A DNA stretch of 27,082 nt. Source: Saccoglossus kowalevskii (Eukaryota; Hemichordata; Enteropneusta; Harrimaniidae). The stretch lies in contig NW_003122909.1 of the NCBI RefSeq assembly GCF_000003605.2, positions 1 through 27,082 on the forward strand. Reading direction: 5' to 3'. Below are positions 1 through 10,500 of the stretch, in pieces. The translations under genes and the position numbers were made by a program. A model generated the notes under the pieces. It was not told the origin of the DNA. It saw only the letters and a list, made by a program, of their open reading frames with translations, and did not search any database. Within the stretch, counting starts at the first letter, position 1. Every line of letters begins with the position of its first letter.

Positions 1-480
1 AAATCCGTCCATGCATAACTGAGATCCGGGTCCGGAATGGTGAAAATGTGCGGGATTTTGATGCATTTTCGGCGCTATTCGGCTATCGTTAATCGGATCA
101 TGAAAAAAATGCATGTGCATATGTCCCATATAATGTGTGATGTATGAGTGAAGTTTGAACTTAATCGGTCCATGCATGTTCAAGATACAGGTGATCACGG
201 ACGCACGGACGCACACAGGGCAAAACATAAGTCCCCGTTTTCGGACTGCGTCCGAACGGAGACTAAAAATTTGAACATAATCAGTCAAAGCATGTCAGAG
301 ATATGGCTCTAGATGCCCATTCAATAAAACAAAATGGCTACCAGTCAGCCATTTTGAATCCGATCTAAGAAATGAAATGGCATGCATCAAGATCCTATAA
401 TGTCCACTGTATGTAAACAGTTCAGGAATGCTAAAAATACTTACACTGCATCCGAACAGGAACTAAAAATAGCAACAGAC
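1..480. repeat. Diverged interspersed repeat
   Basis: A module ending in TCCGAACGGAGACTAAAAAT (251-270) recurs in altered form as TCCGAACAGGAACTAAAAAT (451-470). A GGACGCACGGACGCAC stretch lies at about 198-213, and a 10-bp inverted pair CAAAATGGCT/AGCCATTTTG sits at 330-356. These are typical of old interspersed elements in marine invertebrate genomes. I cannot assign a family. Confidence 0.45.
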
Positions 481-1381
481 ATAAGTATGACTGAGGAGTT
501 GAAATAATTTCTTCAGGGCTTTGTTCAGGCAAAAAAAATACCTTGGGACTCGCAACAAATGACAAAAAGACATTGTATGCTTACGTCAATTTTTGCATTA
601 TACGTTATATGATTACGTCAGTTCATACATTATACCATGTTCTATGATTACGTCAGTTTCCCCAATTAACTGCGAGGGACAGTTTTTTTTATCAGGATGC
701 TGTTTTTAATCAGAATGTAACAGTGGTGAACAGGATCCTTCAAGGAAAATACAGTTCCTCACATTATACTTACCCCCATGAATGCCCAATTGGCCCAATA
801 ATAGCAGGCTCCAAAAAACCACATCTTGTAAAAGTATTTAGTAAGTAATGATGACATCTGAGTCATCACACAATCATCTACAAAGAAATTAAAAAGATTC
901 ACTAGATAACGTTGGACATGGCGTGACATGGCTACATAAGGCTCAAGTAAACCTAGAGGTACACAAGAGGAATCAAGCTGCATATTAGATAGTTGATAGT
1001 TTGAGATGATAAACAGTACTGGAATTAAAATTCAACAGGGCCTCAAATGAGACTGCCCAGAATGATAGCACAAAGTAAAAGCTTAATTTTAAGGACAGTC
1101 TTTGTCACAGCTGACATGGTCAGAAAATAAAGAAATTGATTTAAATCTGAAATAGTTCATCACCATTCTCGTTTTCTTATATTCATTGTCAGAGAAGGTT
1201 ACTTATCTTGGAATATCAGCACCAAAACTTTTTGTGCCCAAGTACTGATTTTTGATACAATTTTTTTTTTAATATTTTGTGACAGACAACATTTCTGGAT
1301 ATTGAAGTCACTGCTGTCTCTCCTGACTTTTTTGTCCCAGGTGCTAATTGCAGTTGCACACCAGTCAGCCAAACCTAATAC
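481..1381. other. Intergenic sequence; three TTACGTCA motifs
   Basis: No gene seen. TTACGTCA, a CRE/ATF-like core, occurs at 581-588, 613-620 and 648-655. The spacing of 32 and 35 bp, with similar sequence between them, suggests a decayed tandem repeat as much as a regulatory array. The rest is AT-rich with short chance open frames. Confidence 0.4.
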
Positions 1382-1530
1382 CATGATGATGATGATGGTG
1401 TTTAGAAGGTAGGGCTGACTGTACTTGGATTTATCATGCTGAGTGAACAGTCGGCTCCAGGGGATGAACCCAGAACCTTCCTAGTGCAAGGTGAACATGC
1501 TAACCTCAGTGCCACCACGCAGGTCTGTGC
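1382..1530 (-). mobile_element. tRNA-derived SINE
   Basis: Read on the minus strand, the head at about 1525-1462 has a box A-like TGGCACTGAGGTTAGCATG and a box B-like GGTTCTGGGTTCATCCC, the two internal RNA polymerase III promoter parts of a tRNA. A tRNA-unrelated body follows, then a short simple tail of ATC repeats (about 1394-1382). The order head, body, simple tail is diagnostic of a tRNA-SINE. It is a single decayed copy; the ends are approximate and no target duplication was defined. Confidence 0.7.
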
Positions 1531-1715
1531 TAATTTCTTGCTATAGTAATACAAAATGTATATTATTTCACAATATGACTATCCAACTATTCCACTCACT
1601 GTACTGTACTAACCTTTTTGTGCCCATGAAGTGTCACACTGTTTTGTTTCAGTTCCATTCCCGGAGGCAACCTACAATGAATAGATATTACCTTTAGCAA
1701 AATCAACAAAATATA

Positions 1716-1927
1716 TACTGTGGAATACTTTATTTTTACTGGAATTAATTTTCGCTGAAAAGGCTTTTCGGGCGTTTTGTATGGAATTTATTTTCACTGA
1801 TTTTCGATGAGTTGAATGTAAAATATAGGAAAAAAAGTATATTCGCTGGATTTTATTTTCACGAAATTATTCCTTCAGTGAAAATAGCGAAAATAAATTC
1901 CAAGCGAAAATAAAGTATTCTACAGTA
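1716..1927. mobile_element. Mariner-like MITE with long terminal inverted repeats
   Basis: The left end begins TACTGTGGAATACTTTATTT and the complement of the right end begins TACTGTAGAATACTTTATTT. Similarity continues for more than 40 bp (motif TATTTTCGC). The element starts and ends in TA, compatible with a TA target as in Tc1/mariner MITEs. The 212-bp body has no coding potential. Confidence 0.65.
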
Positions 1928-2585
1928 ATTATGTACATGTTTCATGTAGAGAGTTGTGCAACCTTGAAAAAATCACTGGGAGCAAATTTGAATGCATCGT
2001 ACAAAATCTGAACATGATCATAAAGTACATCAAACGCACATGAAATATGTATTCTATTGATATAAAGTAATGTAGTCATTTTTAAGGATGGTAACCCACT
2101 ATCACACTTTTGTCTTGTATTTTTCCAATGATGTCTGAATCGTTTATAATAATTTTTCATCAAAATATTTATTTGTGAATCAAAGGGTCGAAAAGCAAAC
2201 AAATCAGGAAGAAAAATGGAGAAAAAATATTTCCCATATACAAGTAATCAAGACTTTGATCAGAGTTTGAAATTTATCAGAATTGTGTACCAGACAGGTA
2301 ACTTTAAATTACACCAGCCTTGCATTAAAGATTATTTTAAAATACTTTATATGCCACAAAGTAACTTTCATCAACTTTCATCTGCTTTTGGAATATTTGT
2401 CTTATAGACTTTTCGTACTTACCACATATTTTTGACTGCCAAATGTGACATACTGTGGAACTGTGTTGTATAACATCACATTCAATGCCAAGATAATAAA
2501 ATTTAGAATAAAGCAAAGAAATAAGATGCCCTGTGGTTTCGTTCTATGAGGTCGGATCTTGTACATCTAGGAATATAAGCAGTGC
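1928..2585. other. Intergenic sequence with no recognised feature
   Basis: AT-rich sequence with only short chance open frames on both strands. No domain, inverted repeat or tandem array stands out. Confidence 0.5.
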
Positions 2586-2855
2586 ATTGTACTGAGTTAG
2601 CATCATTTTCAAAGCAAATAGTAATCATGTGTTATGAATAGTCATTAAATGTCAAGATATCAAAGCATATGTAGATAATTGTACTATGTTAGCGTCACTT
2701 TCAAAGCAAACGGTAAGCATGGGTTATGAATAGTAATTAAATGTCAAGATATCAAAGTATATGTAGATAATTGTACTATGTTAGCGTCACTTTCAAAGCA
2801 AACGGTAAGCATGGGTTATGAATAGTAATTAAATGTCAAGATATCAAAGCATATT
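2586..2855 (+). repeat. 92-bp tandem repeat, about 2.9 copies
   Basis: Units begin at 2586, 2678 and 2770 (ATTGTACT). Units 2 and 3 are almost identical over their shared length; unit 1 is clearly more diverged. Unit 3 stops six bases short, exactly where the TTAA-flanked element at 2854 begins. Confidence 0.85.
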
Positions 2856-3972
2856 AAGGTAGCGAGACTATTATTTGTGTTGAAAATTACGATTTTCACA
2901 TTTATTTATTAATTGATGAAATGCACCATAAACTTTCATATGATAAAGTCAATATAACATAGAATGTCATGTAAGTTGGTTAAAATGTAGATTTTCTGAA
3001 GGGAAGCAAGGCAGCCTCAGTAGTGTTTTCCAAAATCAACAACACAGGTTTAATCTGTGTGCCTATAAGTTTCAAAGATAAACTCAAGACAAAGCAATGT
3101 TAGGATGTGTTATTAGTAGCTATCTGACACACAATGAGTGTTTCCAAACATTTGAGTGGTTTGTCTCCGCCCCTGTTTGTTTCACAGATTAGTCATTTGC
3201 ATATGAATGTGTCAGACACAAGGTCACACAGCCACTGAAAAAAATCATTGATTTTGGTGTTTTCATATGCCGAATTTATCCAATTATAGCTATCCCATTC
3301 CTTTATTTTTTTTGGTTTCCAATAGCCTTACACATTTGGATGTCCCTACACATGGTAAAACAGACCTTGATGGGAAAACTAATTGATTGTGCCGATAAAC
3401 AAGCTTGAAAATCTTTGCTGTTACTTCATGGACGTTTTCTAGGAGTTTATGTTTTTCAAAATACAAGGTCTTTAACAAAAAATAACGTATACTTATTGTC
3501 GTCGGATTAACACCAAATTTTCACAGCTTTAAGGTGACATGAGAGGAACTTGAATGTGTCCAGACAAACTATTTCATCGATTATTTACCAACAAGTTGTG
3601 GTTTGAGTTGGGGGCAATGCGACTAAAACAGTAATTGAAATTCAGGACACTATTTTTTAAAACGCGTTGCTTGAATAAAACTAACCAGACACATTCGATT
3701 TACCAGACTATCGAACAACTAGGAAAAGTGAAAAAAATACTTCTTATCGCCAGCATAAATGCGTAATTATTTTTTTTTACAGAAAAAGTAATTTTTCACC
3801 TTTGATTGAGTAACGCGTCGTAGATTGCAGATACGGGCATGCAAAATACACTTGTGAAAAGCTTGAAGTCTGGCGATTCTAAAAATATATACTTTCCCGG
3901 GTTTATTTGTAGTCATTTAGTCACAATTAGAAGATGAAAACAAGTATGCAAATAATAGTCCCGCTACCTTAA
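2854..3972. mobile_element. TTAA-flanked element with 24-bp terminal inverted repeats, non-autonomous
   Basis: The left end reads TTAAGGTAGCGAGACTATTA (2854 on) and the complement of the right end reads TTAAGGTAGCGGGACTATTA (3972 back), continuing to TTTG: one mismatch in 24. Both ends are TTAA, which suits superfamilies with a TTAA target such as Kolobok or piggyBac. The 1.1-kb interior has no transposase-like frame, so it would need enzyme from elsewhere. The high end identity suggests it is not very old. Confidence 0.7.
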
Positions 3973-4149
3973 CAGAACCACATTACGTACGAAGATGAAC
4001 CACGTTCCGTACTACACTGACCCGAGAAAAAAATACAATAATATAGAGAATTTATATATTTGAATTTATTCAAAAATCATCTTTCCAATGACTGTAAGTT
4101 TGTGTATTTATTTATAAGATGCTTGGATTCTCACACTTTGCAAAGTATA
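3969..4149 (+). repeat. Direct repeat R, copy 1
   Basis: Matches 5699-5857 over its whole length apart from substitutions and an extra stretch of about 22 bases in this copy. It shares TTAACAGAACCACATTA at the start and CACTTTGCAAAGTATA at the end. It begins exactly at the right TTAA of the element before it. Family unknown. Confidence 0.75.
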
Positions 4150-4253
4150 AAATTGTTTTTTGCAATTTTTGTTTCTGTTTTAATGTTTCACTTTCATTCT
4201 AGCTTTGTTTTAAAGTTTTGTTTTTGATTTGTTCTGTTGCTTTTTGCTTAAAC

Positions 4254-4418
4254 TTAAAGCGGGGGAGTCGTCACCTGCGCATGCGCCAGATGGCCATAGC
4301 CTGTCATTGTTTACAAACAAGCGTCTGCCCATGAGCCTTTGCGTTTTTAGCGTGTGTTGTTATCGTCGCTTGGGACTCAATTCCTGCGCGTGCGCAGGTG
4401 ACGACCGTCCCGCTTTAA
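4254..4418. mobile_element. CpG-rich TTAA MITE, copy A
   Basis: The left end reads TTAAAGCGGGGGAGTCGTCA and the complement of the right end TTAAAGCGGGACGGTCGTCA; pairing continues through CCTGCGCAYGCGC. The element is 165 bp with no coding sequence. TTAAAG ends followed by G-rich bases recall Xenopus T2-type MITEs, which belong to the Kolobok superfamily. It is GC-rich compared with the surrounding DNA. Confidence 0.75.
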
Positions 4419-5698
4419 TTTTTCATTTTTGTTATTACTGTTCATTACTGTTAATGAAGTGTCTATTATATTTTCAATAGTTTATTTTAATATTTCCATT
4501 TTTGTTTTTTTATGTTTCATTTTTTCACTCTGAATTTTTGTTGAATGCATTTTTTACTTCAATTGTCTATTAAAAAGTGCTTGAATCATTAGACTTGCCG
4601 AAAGGTATATGTTTGTAAACGTACCGAAACTCAGCATGTGCCGAGATTTGCTGCCTGAACGTTCGGCACGAACCGAAATCAGGGCCTCGAGAACATACGC
4701 TGATTAATACAAGTATGACACGACGACAAAGGAAGTGCAGCTAGATATGACCGGATACTGTAGTGAAGACGAATGAAATGAGTGCAGAACGTTGTCGGCG
4801 ACGCATATTTATGTGCTGCTGCAACCGGTTCCTTCTTGTAATCATGCTACATCGACGTAAGAAAACAACTGCTCCACGCATCCCTCTTTTCAACCACAAA
4901 GGATTACAAATTCCGTCACGCACCGACGGAGGTGCTGTATATCCTCGACCTTAAATGCAAAATGATTTTCAAAAAACAGCTGCTTGTCAGTTGTCGAATT
5001 CTAAATAGCATAAAAAAACGCAGATGGAAAATAAATGTATTCTCTCCGCCTCTATCATGTTTATTTTCCGGCAGACACTCTGAATGCTAGTAAGGTTGTC
5101 GTTTATGGAACAACAATTCAACCAATGATGTAATGAGGCATGTAGTATTTGCATAACAAAATAAGTTTAATGGTTTTTCGAGAGGCCACTAAAATATGTC
5201 TGCAAATAGTATGTTTACTCCTTATAAGAGAAAATTAGAACCAGTAAATACAGTCACGGTAGGAGCAAGAAGAGAAAAGACTGTGACTTGCAAACAAAGT
5301 CACGAATTTCGAGTGCACTTGTCATCTCATGAAACAAATCCAGTCAAAACTTTGGCATGACCTTTTGACTTTTTAACGACGTTTGGCGTCTTTTACTGCC
5401 TTTACGAGTTACATAATATTATTGCACGGATCATTTGATACACTTTTTCTATAAATCGAGCCCTCTAGTGGCGAAGCGCTAGTATGGCGTAAATGGGCGT
5501 AAAACAACAGCCGTCCCGAAACGTCGATATCATTTCGATCTATAGCCCATCAATAAAGTTTTTGTTTTATGGAAGATTGTATTATATTTCCGACGACAAC
5601 CACGTGGACGACAACCAGCTCTTTAAGCAAACACGTCGCTAGAATGCGCAATTTTTAGGGATGACGCATATAAATAAGCGTATTTCCAACCACGTGAT
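4419..5698. other. Intergenic sequence, no gene recognised
   Basis: Overlapping short open frames on both strands at 4741-4954 look like chance frames in a locally GC-richer patch. A GTCGTC-containing end at about 5589-5626, terminating in TTAA, resembles the CpG-rich MITEs, but I found no partner end. Nothing else stands out. Confidence 0.4.
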
Positions 5699-5857
5699 TT
5701 AACAGAACCACATTAAGCACGGAGATGAACCACATTACGTACTACACTGTTTCGAGAAAGAAATACAATAATAAAGAGAATTTATATCTTTCCAATGACT
5801 GTAAGTTTGTGTATTTATTTATTAGATGCTGTGGATTCTCACACTTTGCAAAGTATA
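5699..5857 (+). repeat. Direct repeat R, copy 2
   Basis: Second copy of the repeat at 3969-4149, same orientation, starting with TTAACAGAACCACATTA. It lacks about 22 bases present in copy 1. The left flanks of the two copies do not match. Confidence 0.75.
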
Positions 5858-5944
5858 TTATGTTTTGAAAATAAGACTGGTGTCCAAACGGCTGTACTAA
5901 ACAATGCTGCGTTTAATGTATATAAATATAATAGGTAGATCCTG

Positions 5945-6343
5945 AGGTAGGCAATTGGAAGTACCAGTAGGTCATCGACGGGGTCACATGTGGTTGTTCA
6001 ATGTAAAGACAGCTCTCAATATTGACATCGTGATTTGAGACTCAATGACGATGCGCATGCTCTCTTTTGACAAGAAATGTAGCGTTTTCGAAATAGGTCA
6101 AACCATCACAAATAAGCTTCGTTGTCTGTTATTCTGTCAATATTGAGAGCTGTCTTTACATTAAAGCGCGGTGGCCGTCACGCAGCGCGTGTTCGAATTT
6201 CATGTAAATAAACAATGTATTTTACACGTCACGTTGTATACGTCGCTATGAGTCCCATATCGAACAGGACGCGGCACGACGACCGCCGCCCTTTAAACAA
6301 CCACATGTGACCCCGTAGGTGACCTACTTCCAATTGTCTACCT
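5945..6343. mobile_element. Palindromic repeat with about 85-bp arms, split by a nested MITE
   Basis: The left arm (5945-6028) runs from AGGTAGGCAATTGGAAGTA through GGGGTCACATGTGGTTGTT to GACAGCTCTCAATATTGACA. Its reverse complement appears as two pieces on the right, 6136-6163 and 6295-6343, interrupted by the MITE at 6161-6296. The spacer between the arms is about 107 bp. Long arms and no coding sequence suggest a foldback-type non-autonomous DNA element older than the nested one. Confidence 0.75.
6161..6296. mobile_element. CpG-rich TTAA MITE, copy B, nested in a palindromic repeat
   Basis: The left end reads TTAAAGCGCGGTGGCCGTCA and the complement of the right end TTAAAGGGCGGCGGTCGTCG. 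It is 136 bp. The matching position in the opposite arm of the host palindrome is uninterrupted and reads TTGA (complement) where this copy has TTAA on both sides. The insertion therefore duplicated four bases. Confidence 0.8.
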
Positions 6344-7305
6344 AGCGAAGTTTTCATCAAGTCGAATACTATGAAAGGGAAAATAAAATGTAGCAATGTA
6401 TTGTACGAATCGCACGGTTGCGCGAGCTCCGATGTAAATATACTCCCTCCACGAACCCGTGCGGGATTGCAATGAGAAGTCACATGTTTCACCTCTGTAA
6501 AATGCATGGTTATGATTGGATGCGCCTATGAACCATGCGCTCAATCAGAGTTGGCGTAAACTGTGATGTTCAAAGCTTCCTCGGACGTGTTATTAGAGTA
6601 TGTAGTAAAATTGTCGGCCTATAAAGAATCCATGGTGTGTATAGAGACCATGGTTAAATCAGTCGTGGTGGCCGTTGGCATTGTACCCATCACGTGGCCA
6701 CGATTTAAATAGTACATATACCAGTGCTGTCCCAAAAGACCGTGACGTCTACTGTTTTGCCAGCGGTCTAAGACCGGGGTCTTAATTAATCACGATACTT
6801 AACCACGTTTACATCCGGGCATTTCAACAAGGAAGTACACTTGTTAACGAGTCAGCCAGCCAGCGTAGCATCTCCAAGCGGAAATAGATCACCCCTTAGT
6901 TATATTGCTAATCCGCTGGCAGTATACGACTCATAGACGAGTCACATAATTACGCTCAATATAAAATGCAAAGTAGTTACGGAAAGGTATTTCTTGTTAT
7001 GACCCATGTCCGAGTCGTTTCAACTTTTTGCTGGCATAAATTTGAGAAGATGAAAAGACAGAGGAAAAGAACGTGCACTACACCGGACAATTTTTGGCAA
7101 AATGACAGGAACAGATACGAAAATTTCTTGTTTTGGCCAAATACAATAAAGTAAGACTATATAATAGAAAACTACGAGAAGGGTGACCTTTTCAGTTAAA
7201 CAAAAACACACAAACAAACTTACATTAAACTTACGCATGCGCTAACGTTGCCGAAGTATCTTAATGTCGTGCGTGATTTAGAGGTTTTACATTGTAAATG
7301 CGGAC
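6344..7305. other. Upstream flank of the gene, no gene recognised
   Basis: Contains small inverted pairs, for example CCATGGT...ACCATGG at about 6631-6655 and a CGTGG/CCACG pair at about 6666-6712. No domain, transposon end or RNA gene was recognised. Short frames on both strands near 7000-7240 overlap each other and look spurious. Confidence 0.4.
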
Positions 7306-7512
7306 GGAACTTTCCATTACACATATTCCATATGAGGAAATTCCACTTCAGACTCCGATAGACCAACACAACCCTGTTTGCTTTGCTGCAGGGAAGTCTG
7401 TTAATCTATGAGTCAGTAAGTATTGGCAGCCCAATCCGCGCTCAGAACTTGTTATTGTTTATTTTGTTTGTTAGCGTTTTCCAGGTCGACCTATTGCAAC
7501 GCACCTGACTCA
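7306..7512 (+). promoter_or_regulatory. Possible proximal regulatory cluster: two kappaB-like and two AP-1-like motifs
   Basis: GGAACTTTCC (7306-7315) and GGAAATTCC (7336-7344) fit the Rel/NF-kappaB consensus. TGAGTCA (7409-7415) and TGACTCA (7506-7512, just before the start codon) are perfect AP-1 cores. All lie within 210 bp upstream of the ATG. Short motifs occur by chance, no TATA box or initiator was identified and the transcription start is unknown, so this is only a suggestion. Confidence 0.25.
7473..7485 (+). other. Possible splice acceptor of a 5' non-coding exon
   Basis: A T-rich run followed by GCGTTTTCCAG, with the AG at 7483-7484, precedes the start codon by 30 bases. The ATG-bearing exon may therefore begin at 7485 after an upstream untranslated exon. 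I cannot identify such an exon; transcript data would settle it. Confidence 0.25.
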
Positions 7513-7514
7513 CC

Positions 7515-10500
7515 ATGTTGTCGGCGGAAAGGGGAGTCTGTATACTATTTACCATGTTGATCGCTTTGACGACGCACTGTAATGGCACAATTCTCGACAC
7601 TGAAAAGCTGAGGAACGAACTCTTCAATTTGGCATACAGTGGACTTGGTGTACAGAAAATGCAGGTGACGTTATATGGTATATTTTATATATAAAAAATG
7701 TTACAATACTAGCTGTCATGTGACTCACAAGAATGCTACACACAATAAACACGATTCCAAACGTACAGTGTAGGTCGTTATGCATGGTTGGACCTAGTAA
7801 AGTTGTGTCTCAGTTAACTGACTACAACATTTTGAACAGACAACTGAGATGTTAAATATTTCTGTTCATTTTTTACTCATTCTATATCGTGCCTTTTTAA
7901 AAATAATGTTGTGTTGTTTTCATAAGCAGAATATGTATTTGCGTTGTTCGCTTATAGGATTGTTTAAGTCAAAAATGCTATTTTCGACGACTAATTTACT
8001 ACAATTTTCATGTTAATACTATTTGTGGATTATATGGCGTCAACTACTGTTACTTTGTGTGGACTGCTGTACTTTTATTATTGTGAATCATTGTTTTTAA
8101 TTTCATTGTTGACAGAAAATGCTACTTTCGTCTAAAAATCAGGAAGCTTGCTTGTTTAATATTAGTGAAGTTATATGAAATGTGTTCGACCATGTTTTAT
8201 AATAATCAGTATATTCATCATTGCTGTGATTTGAAAACCATTAGATAGATTGTTCCTATGTTGGAAATGTTAAGTATGTTTGTCGTGAAATATAATACAA
8301 TCTATTTAATTCTGATTTCTGTATTTGGTTCCCGTCTATTCCTATAATTTGAAACCGCAAAAGCTTTATAACGCCTCTTCGAATTACCTGCAACTCAAAG
8401 CGATATAAGCCACCTATACATACATGGAACAATCGTATTCACCTGATCGTTTTGTCTTTTGTTTATGTTTTTCCCCTTTGTCATTCGTTTATGACCTCAG
8501 TCTTTGTCACGCAAAAACCCAGGGTGCAGAGGAATTGGGAACAGGTACTTACGAACACAGGGGAACACTAATGTTTCATTCAACGCGGTGTAGTTTTGTG
8601 TCAATGATACCAGTATCGTGTTATCGTCTTTCTGATTCCCATTGTCAAAAGGCAGGGTGGTGGCAAATCAGTCCTGGTGGTTTTTGTACCAATCAAATAA
8701 ACTAATATAAATACACAATCATACACAAATAAAATAGAGTACATTCCCTAATTTGAACGTTATTTTTCATGTTGAGAATTCACCGCTACACTCAATTGTT
8801 ATTACATGCTCCGTTTTCATAAGTGAAAATATCAAGTTATTTCCCTCCGTTTTCCGGCCATACCAACATTACATAACAATGATTACTAGTATTTTAAAGC
8901 GCTGTGGTCGTCGCGCCACTCATGCGCGAGAAATGGAACTCGTATGAACAAAGATGGCGACTTTGACTGTTACGCAGATCAACGAGTACAAACTGAGACG
9001 TTACTAAGATTTAACCATGTAATTACCATTGTAATTGGAAGGTATCGAAGGAGTCGCCGGCGGTAATTAGTGCACGTTGCGCGCAGATCAAAAGTCGTAA
9101 TCGTGATTTCCATTAGAAGAGCGCATTGGATTGTGGGAAAATCAATGTTTATCAACACCCCTGACTAGTGTCGCATATGCGCGGCGCAACGACTACCCCC
9201 CCTTTAATAAAAATATGATATGGCCTTGTGTTTGCAGTTTAATTATGTCGGTGAATCTATCATATTAAAATATTTAATCTCTTTGGCAAATGCAGACTCG
9301 ATCACATTTTTTAAACTGTATACTGAGCTATATAATACCAGACATAACATGATCAAAATAAGAGATATGGCATCCCGGTTATTGCGAATGTTTGTAATAT
9401 TTACATTCATTTTTTGATATTTTTGATCACATCTTTGAAATTTTAAATTATTGAGTGTTAATTCATTGTCTTATGTGTTTTAAGTCCTCGTTATTTGTAT
9501 GGTTTTTACTGTCGACAGTGCCAATGTGTCACCCGGAGGCCTGTTTCACTACTTTCGTCACCACTACCAAAAATGGGTCAGTTCATTGTAGAAGCGAACA
9601 CGCCAAATACCAGTTCGCTTTTGAAAACTCACACACGTGTCACTTAACTTGATACTGACAAAACTTGACATTCTTGAACGTGAAATTATACACTAAAGAA
9701 ACATTGTTTTTTTTTCAACTAATCATTGTTATGTACCACTTTTCAGTAACAAAAATGATCTTTACTATAAAAACCTTCTTTCGAACGTTATATACAGACC
9801 CAACATTCAACTGACAGATAAAAAGGTCACCATTAATTAAAAGTTAATATTACCAGTTAACAAGTTGTCAAGACAAATGATGTGAATTTAATAAAAAAAA
9901 GAGGTGCGAACACTAGTTGATAATAAGCCATTATTTAAGCGTAAAGTAGGTTATTGGTGTGGCCGGAAACGCCGTCATCTGTGACGTAATATACATCGTT
10001 TGAAACTTCATTTGCAGAAAAGAATCTGGTTATAAAAACAGGGTATATATGTGAATACGTAATATAAAGTGAAAAATGAAGCGCGATATCAGTTAATTCT
10101 CTTATTTCAATTCTGTATCATTTTAATCATTGGTTATGTCGCAAAACGCCATGCAGTCTAAGCTATTTTCAAAGATGGCTTGGTTTGCCCGATTTATTTG
10201 TGAAATTCTCTGATTTACAGGACCATTTTGATTCATTACGCTTTGGACCATTGTCATTGGCTGGTGATGACGTCATCGAACAGGTATGTATATGCACTAG
10301 TTTGCATAAGACAATCCTCATCATAGTTTTGTTAGAATATATCGCGTTAGTAGCTATTATAGTACATTTTAATTGGCTGGCACATTACGATGTGCATTGT
10401 GAAGACATTGTCAGCTTAATCTGTTAGTACCTTTCATGATCCTATAAAAACAATATGATTGGTTATAGATCATTTCCGTTTTATTAGATGGAGCTAGCAA

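Noticed and set aside
1462-1530. tRNA gene on the minus strand
   Set aside because: Box A and box B are present, but no tRNA cloverleaf is evident and a SINE body with a simple tail follows, so it is a SINE head.
5589-5626. Possible fourth end of the CpG-rich TTAA MITE family
   Set aside because: The complement reads TTAAAGAGCTGGTTGTCGTC, similar to the family, but no partner end was found upstream, so it may be a solo relic or chance.
3969-5857. The repeat R pair as terminal direct repeats of one element
   Set aside because: The interior shows no coding or primer-binding-like features and carries unrelated MITEs. The copies differ by an indel and many substitutions, so two independent copies of a dispersed repeat are simpler.
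6229-6544. Two overlapping minus-strand open frames
   Set aside because: They overlap MITE copy B and the arm of the palindromic repeat and have no domain.
7020-7238. Opposing short open frames upstream of the gene
   Set aside because: Both strands are open over the same bases with no domain; no splice or start context supports them.
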